Positions 1 to 11,156 of a DNA stretch of 64,000 nucleotides are shown here, one piece after another (position 1 is the first letter of the stretch; every line of letters begins with the position of its first letter). The position numbers and the translations under genes are program-made. The notes under the pieces are model-generated. The model was given only the letters and a program-made list of their open reading frames with translations. It was not told the origin of the DNA and did not search any database. The stretch covers positions 65,283,908 to 65,347,907 of the forward strand of contig OY755038.1 of the NCBI GenBank assembly GCA_963576565.1. The letters are read 5' to 3'. Source of the stretch: Aspidapion aeneum. Its lineage: Eukaryota > Arthropoda > Insecta > Coleoptera > Brentidae.

Positions 1-2281
1 GATGGTTTTTTCGATATTGTGTTCCAGGCAGACAGATAGATTTGATCCTAAAATGTTTTATTTAGGTATGTATTTTCTGAACCCAATAACTGTATTTAAA
101 CTCTATATGGTAGGGATATAGAGAAAAAAATTGGTAGTGCAAAATCCCCTGCTTTGTTGTATCTAACGGTAAATAGGTAAAATAAAAAAAACGTATTTTC
201 TTAATAGGCAAATAATCTTTAAACAAAAAGACCTAAAATACTTAAAAAAAGCAACGGTAATAAACAAAAACTTAATCCAAAACAACCAAAAATTTTATAG
301 AGAATGGGTTACTCCTTGTCAACTTCAACCAAAATTAAAAATAACGTATTTACGTTTACCTGTTAAGTTTGGTAAAATTATTGGAATATTTGCAAAATAT
401 ATAACATTCAGAGTCCTTCAAATTCGGATAAAAACCTTCAAACCTTTAATAGTCAAAATTTTTGTTGAAAACCCTTTATATTGAAGAAAATCTTTCAAAT
501 CTGGCAACACTGACAGGGGCGGTACAGGGATGAAAGGGAGGAAACATATTTGGATAGCCAAAGAGACAGACACGCGCTAAGTGCTACGTTTGGTTTCATT
601 TTCAAAAAGTTTTCGATAGATCCCACGCATGTAAAAACAAAATATTTTTTATTTCCTTTATTTTGGTCGACTCTTTTAATTACATTTTTTGATTCTACTA
701 CAAATTTTCTAATTAACACAAAGCAATAAAAGATTTTTAAATGATGAAAGACATGATCTAGTATGTGTTTTAAGGTCACTAAGTCATCTTATTTTAAGAC
801 AAAATATCTCGAAAAGTTATATATATAATTTTGTTATTTCCTTGGTAATATTTAGAGAATTTGTAGCAGAATCTAAAGAGATATATAAAAAGAGGTAGAC
901 AAATATAGGAAAATAAAGAACACTAAATATAGTTGATTCACTACAAAAACAAAATTGGACAAGAATCCTTAGGCAATCTTATATTATTGGTTTTTTGTTC
1001 GAAACTTTTAGAACTAAAAATACACGCTCCAGATGCGTTTGCAAATATAAATGATCGCACTGTACAATGGTAGATCCTTTAGATTTTAGCAGTTGCTTTA
1101 TCATAACTACGGATGAAAAGAGAGCCAAGCCAAATTCGAAGCCGCAAATCTCTTACACTCAATGAAGTAGCTTTACCAAAAACTATACAGTAAAGAAGAA
1201 TATACAGGGAAGCCTTACTTTTGGTTAGGGTTTATTTATAGTTTATCGAGTGAGTTTGGGTTTGACAATAAGTAAATTAAATTATTTTGATTATTTATAT
1301 AAACTGTTATTTTACAAGAATTCCTACATTCGACCTGTCCTAATGATTTTCTTGAATCACGCGAGTAAAGCTGGGGTGGGGGTTAACCTCCCCACCATGA
1401 GGCAAATATTGTTAATAAATTTTTCGAAAATCTTTGCTACGCTACTGCAGTGAATGTGGTCAAGTAAACAATTCATGTAAATCAAAAAACCAATTGAAGC
1501 CACGATAACATTTTAAACTAAAAGATGTTATTTTCTTTTATTATTCTCGGTTTTTCTGTTCAAAAAACTCCCTAATAACAATACGCTCGACAGACTTGGG
1601 CATGCACACATTTGTTTTCAAATAAAATAAAATTTTAGTCATAGTTGATCCCAACTTTATATTGTATTATTTTTCTTCAAAAGTGGGCAGCCGTAACATA
1701 ACTGTGAGTATAATGGTTTCTTCTACGAAAAATAAAAAAAGAACATTAAGCTCCTTGAAGGAGGAATGAATGAACCTTAGATTTTAAACATTTATAATAT
1801 TAATAAATTTGCCTTGGCTTGTATTGCTTAGGTCCTATTTTCAAACTTTAAAACCTGTATCAACACCATCGTATCTAATATTTTCTAAGATAAAAAAAAT
1901 AATTGAACATTATTTTAATTATCCTTGAAATTAGCCTCATGCGATCTCCAACAAAAAAAAACCGAAGAAAACTAACAACAAATATCTCGTAGTTGTTGTA
2001 TGGTGGCGCATGTCAATATAAAATTATTTTATTTCCAATTTGTATTATTTGAAATCTTAAAATAAAAGCAATACTTAAAAGCCGGCTAATAGAAAAAGCC
2101 ATAAAACTTTAAGTGTCATTGAAAAATAGCTGTCTGGCAATTACACACATATTATTAGGGTTTATGAGTAATTTTGCCAAGTTACACATTAACAAAATTT
2201 TATAATCATAATTAAAATTAAAATTTTAAAAAGAAAAAGTATGGGGTGTACTTAACAGCGTTGTATGAATGACGCAATATT
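1..2281. other. AT-rich intergenic DNA, no gene seen
   Basis: No open frame here has a recognisable domain or convincing codon structure; the longest is under 100 codons and A/T-biased. I see no RNA gene and no clear terminal repeats. Confidence 0.6.
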
Positions 2282-3628
2282 AGGGTTGCCAGGTTTAGAA
2301 ATTTGATTTCGGGGCAGCTGAACCAAATTTTCGGGACATTATTTATTTCATAATCGGGGACATTTTTATTATGAAAACAAAATGTTTTTTGATTGGTCTA
2401 TCTTTTAGAGAGGTTTAAGTATTCCACTACAGTTTAAAAATGGTAAATGTAGATTGATTTTGTATTTTTACGCGTTTTACGATTGGGTAAAAAAAAGGTT
2501 TTTATCTATTTTTCTTTGAAAATCATGAAAATCGTATTAATTTTTCTTTTTTTAAATTTCCATCCAATGTTGTTAATGCCCCTTTATCTGCGCTCATATT
2601 TTTCCCTTCGTGTTGGCACCCAAAATAGAAAAAGAAAAACATTTTTACATTGCATCAAAGAAAATATTTTGATTGGCTTTCCAAGCGTCATCATAGCAAA
2701 TTCAGTGTAGTATAAGTTCATTTTTTTTTCTTAGCGCTTAGCGCCGTCTCGCAAAAATTACTACTTTAACTACTAGAGTAATAACATTATTATTATGGAA
2801 CAGAAGTAAAGAATAGGTTTTTCTTTTTGACAGATTCACCGTCAGGGCAGACACCGGTGTCCGCCATATTTGGGGATATGTGTTTTCCTGAAAGTGTTTA
2901 ATTATTCAAATATTTTATTATCAAGTATTCCTTTTGAAGCTCTATACTGGCTTATTGACTGTGGATTTTTGAGACGAAATTTTGTTTGAATTTTAAAGAC
3001 TGTGTCCGCTATTATATGCGCTGTGGCGTGCTAAAAAAGTTTTTAAAGCAGCTATACTATAGGCGCCACAGCGGACACATTTGTTTCTTTTTAGGAAAAA
3101 AGGCTACCTTTAACTCTATAACTTTATTGTTTTATGAGAAAAAAAATCCACTGTATAATGAGCATAGAAAGACGATTGCTGCCCGTTCCGCTCTGGCTAG
3201 TAAACTTGTTACCACGTGTCCGCTGAGATATTTGTGTCCGCTATTATAGCTCAATAAAATGAAAAAAAAAGTATTTTTTTCATAGTCGCAACAGAGCGGA
3301 CACAGGTGTCCGCTGAGCCGCTCTTATGAGTCGCATGGTGGGAAGTTTTGTAAAAATTGGCTTGGCGGTGAATGTGTTAACAGGAAAATTTTTTCTGTCT
3401 GTCTATCCTCGAACACACGACTTTTTCCAAGCCAGGTTTTAGTACCCTGTATAAGAGTATGTAATCATATTTATTTAAAAAGTTTAATATCGAACACGCG
3501 TCTCGGCCGAAAATAACAATACGTAAAAATAGCGGCTTAAGAAAAGGACAGGAAAGGTACAAAAGGAAGCTTAACACAGAGGTCCGAATGGGGGCAAGTT
3601 CCGAAAAATCAGATCGTCTGGCAACCCT
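2282..3628. mobile_element. Candidate non-autonomous DNA transposon with AGGGTTGCCAG ends
   Basis: The left end reads AGGGTTGCCAG (2282-2292) and the right end is its exact reverse complement (3618-3628). The inner flanks also resemble each other when one is inverted (TTTGATTTCGGG against CTGATTTTTCGG). No transposase frame lies inside. The target-site duplication is unclear, so the superfamily is not assigned. The pairing could be two unrelated copies of one terminus. Confidence 0.4.
2849..3322. repeat. Cluster of GGTGTCCGC / GCGGACAC inverted motifs
   Basis: The motif GTGTCCGC or its complement recurs near 2857, 3001, 3070, 3218, 3232, 3296 and 3309. An inverted pair GCTGTGGCG (near 3021) and CGCCACAGC (near 3064) forms a hairpin around a 30-40 base loop. 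The spacing resembles a small foldback or MITE with transposase-like binding motifs. There is no coding capacity. Confidence 0.45.
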
Positions 3629-4455
3629 GCGTAATATTATGTAACCAATTTTAAAGGAGTATATTTGTATCGCCTAATTTTCAATTAGTGGTGTTTATAT
3701 TTTGTAAAAATCTATGACCACTTAAAAGGATAATGTCTATCCGAACATTTTACTATTACTGCAGAAAATTTTTAATACCCGTACTACGTTGTAAAGTGCC
3801 TTTAATTATACACTTACATAAGTATTTTAAGCACAGCCAGGGCTTATGATTTACTATGATAACGTACTTACAAGAAAATAATTTGAAATAAACCAGCTTT
3901 TCCTAACACAATATTTTAGCAGTAAGGAGTCTTTCGGTAATAAAAAATTTACGCTTTAGGGCAAAAATAGTAGTTTTAGCCATCCATAACACAGGCTTTT
4001 AAATTCGTCAGAAAAAAACTTTTTATATTTTTACTCAAAATAAGTTCTTTGGGTCAAAAAAGGCCCAAGTACAAAACTTTAACGTGGGTTTGTTACAGAC
4101 AACCTATCTGTCTTTCGGTCTCTCCATGCGATAACTCAAAAACAAATACACCGCCGATTTTAACGAAATTTCGAACAACAATTTTGCGGTAACAGGGGAT
4201 AAAGCCACTAAATTTTGATGGTGGAAGGAGGCTGCAAGTGATTAGTAGGGGGGTTTAAATATTTAAAAGAATAATTCCGGAACCACAACAGCTGAAAAAG
4301 GTGGATTTTAACGTTAGATTAAGAAGTTCATCAGTAGTCGCTATTTGTAAATCAAATAAATAAATTTTTAAGTTAAACTATTTTTTTTTAAATTACACAA
4401 AAAGTAAAAATTAATTTAGCAAAATTCTGTTTACGAAAGCCTAGATTTAACAACA
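3629..4455. other. AT-rich DNA with a fragment of a dispersed repeat
   Basis: Around 4010-4170 the text (CTCAAAATAAGTT, a short TCTGTCT stretch, GCGATAACTCAAAAA) resembles sequence at 44.8 kb and the flank of the TCTG array at 35.17 kb. This suggests an old fragment of the same microsatellite-carrying repeat family. No gene is visible. Confidence 0.4.
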
Positions 4456-4571
4456 GCTTTAATGGCAGATGATATATTTTCAAGTTCGATATAAAATTAA
4501 TCGGTATCCTAAATAAACGTGCTAGGATCTTATATCGAACTTAAAAATATATTATAGTGTGCCATTAAGGC
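4456..4571. mobile_element. Short hairpin MITE
   Basis: About 116 bp. GCTTTAATGGCA at the left is mirrored by TGCCATTAAGGC at the right, and the inner segments AAGTTCGATATAA / TTATATCGAACTT also pair. Most of the unit therefore folds into one imperfect hairpin. It is non-coding, and I could not define a target-site duplication. Confidence 0.55.
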
Positions 4572-4659
4572 TATTTTTTTTATATTGGGACGTTATATCC
4601 AATAAGGATCAATCGCCCAGATTCGCAAAGTTATAGCAAGGTAAAAGCATTTTAAACAA

Positions 4660-6106
4660 TCACAACGTTCTACGTCTTCCGATACCCAATCTCCACTCGT
4701 TTCTGTTTTCCCATAATTCATCATCTAGGCCTCTCATTCTTATTTCACTATCTATTCCTTCTCTCCAGCTTCTCCTTGGTCTTCCTCGTTTTCTTCGGCC
4801 AGTTGGTTTCCATTGTAATATTTGTTTAGGTAGTCTTCCATCATCCATTCTTTGTACATGTCCGTACCACACCAGTTGTTTTGTTCTTATATCATCCACT
4901 AGAGTACGTTCACCCACTGTCATAATTTCTCTTATTCTTTGATTGGTAACTCTTTCTCTTTTTGATTTCCCTGCTGCTCTTCTCCAATAGTCCATCTCCG
5001 TAGCGGAAAGCATTTTTTCTGTTCTATCTTTGATTGGCCATACTTCTGAGCCGTATGTAATAATACTTTTTACAATGGTGTTATATATAAGCTTTTTGTT
5101 ATGTTTTGATATACTTTGGTCCCAAATTATTCCATTTAATAAAGTTATTGCTTTTCTTCCTTGTACGTTTCTATTTTTTATAGCTTTGTCTAGTGTTCCG
5201 TCAGCTGTAATTTTTTGTAATGTAAAGTATTTATACTCGTCACAGGACTGAATTCGCTGCCCAGTATTTAAGATTAGATCCTGTTTTGTTCCACCAATAC
5301 ACATATACTCTGTCTTATTGATATTAACCTCTAGTCCCCACTTATTGTACTCTTCTATTAGTTTTCGTGTCATATATTCGAGGTCGTCATAATCCTGAGC
5401 CACCACTATCTGATCATCGGCGAAACATAAAGTATACAAGGTGGTTTCATTAAACGGAATTCCCATGTTTTGGCATTTTCTCTTCCAGACTTTAAGGACC
5501 TGTTCCAAATATATCTTGAAGAGCGTAGGCGAGATACAGCAACCTTGTTTAAGACCTTTATTTACTTGAAAGCCTTTGGTTAGTTTTGCTTTTATTTTAA
5601 CCTTACTATTGCGGTATAACTCTTTGATGGCCTTAATTAGTTGTACGCTTATGTTTGTCTTTTCCAACGCTTTCCAAAGTAGATTTAGTGGTATACTATC
5701 ATATGCCTTCTGCAAATCTACGTAAAGCAGATGGAGCTCTTGTCCGTATGCCATTTTCTTTTCAATAACTTGGGTTATACAAAAGAGATGATCTGAAGTC
5801 GATCTACCCGCCCTGAAACCAGCTTGTTCTTCTGCCTCCATATCTTTATATTCGCTCTCCACTTTATTTCTTATTATTTTGCCATATATTCTGCTTAGCG
5901 TACTAGTTACAGATATACCTCTATAATTGTCACATATATCTTTCCTTCCTTTTTTGTGTATTGTGGATATATATGACGTTTTCCACTCAGTTGGTACTAC
6001 AGCTCCATTTAAATATCTTTGGAAAAGATTCCGTAATCTACAAAACAATTCTTCAGTGCCATATTTAATAAGTTCAGCTGGGATATTTTCGGGTCCAGCA
6101 GATTAA
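4660..6106 (-). pseudogene. 5'-truncated RTE-like non-LTR retrotransposon, reverse transcriptase and C-terminal region
   Basis: An uninterrupted minus-strand frame encodes most of a non-LTR reverse transcriptase. In order I see NYRGISVTST, GFRAGRSTSDH, the palm aspartate in YVDLQKAYDSI, KQGCCISPTLF, the catalytic FADDQIVVAQ box and the C-terminal RLPKQ...GRRKRGRPRRSW region typical of RTE-type elements. Homology runs upstream of the nominal start to about 6106 (the usual AGPENIPAEL segment), then stops abruptly in AT-rich DNA. The endonuclease domain is absent, so this is a dead-on-arrival 5' truncation. The start near 6048 is not a true initiation codon (TTG). The frame has no stops, so the insertion is fairly young. 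The copy at 31.9-37.6 kb is a close relative. Exact clade placement is inferred. Confidence 0.9.
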
Positions 6107-6309
6107 ACTGAAATCTGCCAAATTATTTTTTACTTTTTAGTTTAATTTTTTATTTCTAACTTTTAAGTCTTAATCAAAAAGAAATAAAATGCACGATATA
6201 TAATTATTGCTTTTGTACCCTTTTAATTTTTAGTAATTCCTCATTATTACAAGATTTATTATTATTTAATTTTGTACAATCCAATTCCAAGGTCATTGAA
6301 TTTACGCCT

Positions 6310-6950
6310 TGACACACCTTAAACTTCCTACCCCCGTTTCTCTTTTATAAAATTTCCAGTTTGCACCAGAAAAGTCTAAAAACCGCATATTCTTATCCTG
6401 TTTGGATTTTAAAATTCTGAATGCAACCCCTTTACACTCCTCACACACCCCTTCCGTTTTTTTTCTTAAAATTATATTGTCATCAGATCAAATTATAAAT
6501 CTAAAAATCACATGTTCGTGTCATTTTTGAATCCAAAGTTATGAATTTACCCCCTTTACACCTCTTACCCACCGCCACATTCGTTTTTGTTGTTCATAAA
6601 ATTGTATAACCATATGTTGGTATCCGTTATAATTCCAAAGTTATGAATTTACCAACTTTACACCCTTTATCTACCCCCGTTTTTTTTTTTATAAAATTAT
6701 ATTGTCACCAGATCAAATCATGAATCTGAAAACCGCATGTTTGTATCTGTTTTCATTTAAAATTTATGTATTTACCCTCTCACCCACCCCCTTTACAACC
6801 ATCGCCCACCCGCTTTATACTTCTCAACAACCCCCTACCTCCGAATTTTGTTTATAAAATTGTAGTGTAAAACTCTTTTGGTTCCGAAGTTCTGAATTTA
6901 CACTTATTGCACCCCTAAGACACCCCTTATTTCCGATTTTTTTCGTCAGT
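6310..6950. repeat. Degenerate tandem array of about 115-125 bp C-rich units
   Basis: About five units repeat the order ATAAAATTGTATTGTCA / CAGATCAAAT / AACCGCATGTT / CCAAAGTTATGAATTTACC / CTTTACAC...CACCCCC. Units are diverged and unequal in length. The strand asymmetry (runs of C against T) is striking. There is no coding potential. Confidence 0.6.
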
Positions 6951-7578
6951 TACAAGTTTGACCAAATTTGAAAGTAAGCTTGTCTCTTCGATTGCTAATA
7001 CTATCTATTTTAAACGTTCTTCATTATTGTCTACATTGTTAATTTAAACAGCAAAAGATTGACAAACTTACCTTGTACACTTTCTAACCTATTAATGATA
7101 ATGTCATAATAAGGTTCATATTCAAGTACAACTAAACATAATAACAAAATCTGACATTTTAGGCGCTTTAGTTATAACATTCTTGGTATGATCTACAAAA
7201 CGAAACTGAATCAAAAAGCACCCCGAAATCATCATATAGGTAAACTCTGGATATTTCAATATCGTTATTGTTATATGAGATTTTAATTTTTTTTATTTTT
7301 TCTGGAAAAGTTGTAACATTGCATTTACAAAAATTTATTTTCATTTAATATTTTAGACACCAGGTACATAAATTGAAAATATCCTTTTGTGGTTTTCTAA
7401 TTATATATTAAAATTTTTTTTTTTTAAATAAGTCATTGTACGATAATACATAAATACCGTTAAAATAGGTACCATATTTTAAGGGAGCTTTGAGGTGTTT
7501 TTATAATTGTACCTATATGAGCAAAATTAAACAATTTTACATTCTTTAAATTCAAATCTATGGTAAAATTTTAAAATA
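6951..7578. other. AT-rich DNA, nothing recognised
   Basis: No frame, RNA gene or clear repeat structure is visible in this stretch. Confidence 0.5.
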
Positions 7579-7730
7579 CAGTCGAACCTCTTTACCTCGA
7601 ACCTCTATAACTCGAACTTTCTAGGTGGTCCCTGCACTTTTTATATGTATTTTAACCTCTTTAACTCGAATTTCTATAACTCGAACGGTTTTGGTTGTCC
7701 CTTTAAGTTCGAGTTATAGAGGTTCGACTC
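7579..7730. mobile_element. pogo/Tc1-like MITE (152 bp)
   Basis: The element is bounded by TA dinucleotides (7577-7578 and 7731-7732) and has terminal inverted repeats. The left begins CAGTCGAACCTC and continues CTCTATAACTCGAAC; the right ends GTTCGAGTTATAGAGGTTCGACT. The TA target and CAGT-type end fit the pogo/Tigger group of the Tc1-mariner superfamily (family knowledge). It has no transposase, so it is non-autonomous. Confidence 0.75.
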
Positions 7731-8318
7731 TAGTTACCTGCTTTGTAGGTGAAATTAGTATACCAAATATAATTAAAATCATATTTCGAGACCGACATAG
7801 TGCACGTTTTCTGTAACAGTAACACTTTGTATATTATGCTAAAATGATAAATTTTTCAGTTTTGTAAAGCTAAACCATCAATAAATTAAATCCAACAAAT
7901 CAATTCTTAGCAATCTACCAAACTGCTTTGAATTTATGTTGAATGTAGCTGGAATTTTCTGAAATTTGTGAATTTTTTTTATTTGTAAAATTATACTTCG
8001 TTTACAATCCTTGCCTTTAAACATTGCATTGCCTCGGAAATGTTTACAGATCTATAACCGCCACATTAAATAAACTGTTTCATGATTGGATTCGACTGAT
8101 GATGTATTCAGGCATTTAAAAAGTCATATAAAATATTTAGTAAGAATTCCATAATATTTATACTAAAACCAAAAAATAGGATACAAATGTATCTTCTAAA
8201 AATTTATAATTACAAAAGGTCATCAGTAGGAGACAATGTGTATTTATGCTATATAGCTTGAATTGTCTCTATCGTTCTGCGTTTGGTGCGGCGAAGCGCG
8301 GATCTGGGCCAAAATCTA
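7731..8318. other. AT-rich DNA, nothing recognised
   Basis: No gene or repeat boundary is supported. The last 40 bases become GC-rich as they approach the G-run cluster. Confidence 0.5.
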
Positions 8319-8452
8319 GGGGGGGGGGGGGGTAATGGTCGACGGAAACACTATTTATGTAATTATTTTTATCTCTAGGGGGGGTGGTAGTTACGCGGTT
8401 AGCCCGATATTTATTAACTGAGAGTCCATATATTTTATTCTGGGGGGGGGGG
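8319..8452 (+). repeat. Three long G-runs in diverged roughly 60-bp units
   Basis: G-runs of 14 (8319-8332), 7 (8378-8384) and 11 (8442-8452) bases each follow TCT(A/G) or TCT and precede TAATGG, TGGTAG or TAATTACC. This looks like three diverged copies of one unit. They could form G-quadruplexes on the plus strand (inference). Homopolymer lengths may be inexact in an assembly. Confidence 0.55.
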
Positions 8453-9039
8453 TAATTACCCCGTTACCCTCTTCTCACATACGCGCTTGGGTGCAGCTTC
8501 CGCGTAGCGGGAGCAGTGGTTGCGCCTACACTGCCTGTCAAGTAGCCTGGACGCAGCCGCAGCGCAGAGCCCTACTAACTGTAAGACCGTACAGAATTTG
8601 CATGCCTCGTTGCAAGGCCGAACGTGCATACGTATATTCCATTCCACATAAATTGTTCTATTTCAACAATTCTTACAATAGCACAAAAAATTATGAAACT
8701 ATTTTTTAACATCGGTTTGCGTTAAAATTTAATATTATTCTAAAAGTTGCGCGGTCGGATAGTAAATACTATGTATATTCGATTAATTAGGGTATGTATT
8801 ATTAAAACATATTCCGTTTTTTACCCTCCTAGCCCGCGCAGCAATGAGTAGAGGGCGTATTATTTTTGACGAAATATTTTTTTTGAGATAGTATTTATTT
8901 GGCTTAAAAATTTTGCTGATTGACTCTCATGTCTTAAGGGTGGGGAAAAACGCTAATCAGCGTTGATCTGACCTAAATGACAAAAGTGCTGTCGAAGGTC
9001 ACGAATGCATTCTTTTCTTTGCAATCGATCTCTTTATCG

Positions 9040-9042
<3 letters not shown>
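8453..9042. other. GC-rich island (to about 8640) then AT-rich DNA
   Basis: 8460-8640 is markedly GC-rich for this window and has short inverted motifs (CTTCCGCGTAGCGGGAG). I could not fold it into a tRNA, and overlapping frames of 60-70 codons on both strands show no domain. The remainder is AT-rich. Confidence 0.4.

Positions 9043-9126
<84 letters not shown>
9043..9126. repeat. (TA)n microsatellite
   Basis: About 84 bp of TA dinucleotides, interrupted once by a single C near 9086. Confidence 0.95.
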
Positions 9127-9127
<1 letters not shown>

Positions 9128-9346
9128 CAGTTTAATACTCGCCTGCTATTGTTCTAGTTTCTCTCGTATCTCGTAGATGTCGCTACTTACAAAGATTTTC
9201 AGGAGTCCCATCAGGACGAAACAGTTAACTGTCAACACGTATTAGGTGTCCATTAGATCTTGGACCTAGTCATGAGCAACACAGCTAATTTTCGTGTGCC
9301 GATACAATGACGCTGAAACCGCCTGCTGTATCAAAGCAATGCTGAG

Positions 9347-9606
9347 CACAATTGAGTCGCTCAGCTCTAGAGTGGCCCAACTGCAAAATTGGCGTTTTCG
9401 AGATAACACCCAAATTAATTCCATTCTTTACCTATTTTTAAATAAAACTGGCCCAAATGAGCTTTGTCCATTCGTTCAAAGATGGCAGCAGATGTATAGC
9501 TGTGTCACTTATAACTTATGCAAATCAAGAGTGGTAATTGGGCTAGTTTTGTTTTTCACTCTATATTTTCACTTAGGCCACTCTAGAGCTGAGCGACTCA
9601 ATTGTG
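9347..9606. mobile_element. 260-bp unit with perfect 31-bp inverted termini
   Basis: The 31 bases at 9347-9377 (starting CACAATTGAGTCGCTCAG) are repeated exactly, inverted, at 9576-9606. Such perfect ends around a 198-bp core are typical of a recently active MITE or foldback. A 183-codon plus-strand frame crosses the unit, but it spans both ends, has no domain, and is probably fortuitous. No clear target-site duplication was identified. Confidence 0.65.
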
Positions 9607-11156
9607 TCGACATAGTGAGAGCGGTGAGCTATAAGCGACTCAAAATTGTTCCAGCTTTGGCAACACAGACTACGTTTTGGTATTCGAGAATTCGGGGAAT
9701 CACCGATTCTCGACTTAACTGTAACCGACCACTTTGTGTCATGCAGTCGTGGTATAATACGTATATCCTCTCCACGGGCTTTTTACCAATCATGACGTTA
9801 CTTTTAATTTTTTCAATAATACTGAGACATTGTTACGACCATTGAGTTGTATAACGCCCTAAAAGGGCGTTAGAGACGGAAAGACAAGGCATTTTTTATT
9901 GACCCTATCCAATTTGGTTCCTATGGTCGGGTATTTCTTTTACAATAAAAACAGAGATAGACATTATTGAACATGTGAAACGGACAAAGATAGGGTGATT
10001 TTGCATGCTAATAATACCCTAGATAATATAAGGGTACTTTTATCTCTTTCACACTGACGGCATAAGTGCGACAGAAAAGCAGCTGGCTACCTTTAATCCA
10101 CCTGCCGTATTTTGAGTGATTCTACCTGTTAGTCCGTGTATACAGGGAAAACTGATAGACAATGTTGTCTAAGTACGGAAATGATTTTTTTTGAATTTTG
10201 TGCAGGAATATTACAAAAAGAAATCTTAAAACGTTTAAAAACAAGTTTAGAAGTAACTATTTGAGTTTAAACATGGTCCAAAATTGTTTTTTGTGCAAAA
10301 GAAGAAAAAAAATCCATAAAAAAACAACATTTCATGGGTAAGTCGTCTTGACAGATAGTTTTTCCTAAAACACGAGAAAGTTCAGTAGCGTCACGATAGA
10401 TAGTTTTTTCTGCGACCGTGCGATTTTACCCTCACACATTTTGATTCAGAAAGTGTCACTTCCCCGCACTTTTTTTTGCATTGCATGAAAATTAACAAAA
10501 AGTATTTGATTTTCTTAAAAATGATTTCTTTTTAAATTCTTACATACCGATTTTTATCCAGTTGTTTTTGTTTTTTCGAACCAAACTTTTGACATGTCAC
10601 GGTCGAGTTTCATACATCTTGATGAATTGTTACACACACTGATCTATGTTTTTATAAATTTCGATAAATTTAATGTTTTTTGCGGACTTTACAGTAATTT
10701 TAAGTTAAATTTTGGTCTTTCATCGCGAAAGTATATATTTATTATTATATGACCACCGCGACCGGTCTACAGGCCGGTATCATATGTTTATGTCCTTCTA
10801 ATGTCATTTGACTATCATGCTGTCTTACTTAATAAGGTCACTTAGTTTAATTAATAATTTTGTCCTACATAATATAAAAGAAGAATAGAAACCAACAAAA
10901 AATTTGTGACACTTCGATTACCCATTTTCTTTGATTGCGATGGATTAGGGTGACCAGATTACGGTTTATTAGGGTGCCCAGAGTGCGCAAAAAAAGATTT
11001 TGAAAAATTTCCCTAAAAAAATTGAAGACCAAACACTCACTCGCCACTCAATGTTTATGGTCGCATACACTAATCCTAACTCGATTTCCGACGATTATGG
11101 ACAATGGTTACCCCCTGGACATAAACCTAACAACTTTTACTATATTTATTAACAAT
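9607..11156. other. AT-rich DNA with isolated transposon-end motifs
   Basis: No supported gene. Near 10947-10980 two motifs (TTAGGGTGACCAGATTACG and TTAGGGTGCCCAGAG) resemble repeated DNA-transposon termini, but I could not find partners for them. Confidence 0.4.

Noticed and set aside
8460..8650. tRNA or other structured RNA in the GC-rich island
   Set aside because: No cloverleaf, anticodon arm or A/B box combination could be fitted by eye.
9294..9845. 183-codon plus-strand frame with hydrophobic C-terminus
   Set aside because: It crosses a MITE-like unit with perfect inverted ends, has no domain, and its Cys/Leu-rich composition follows the repeat. I regard it as fortuitous.
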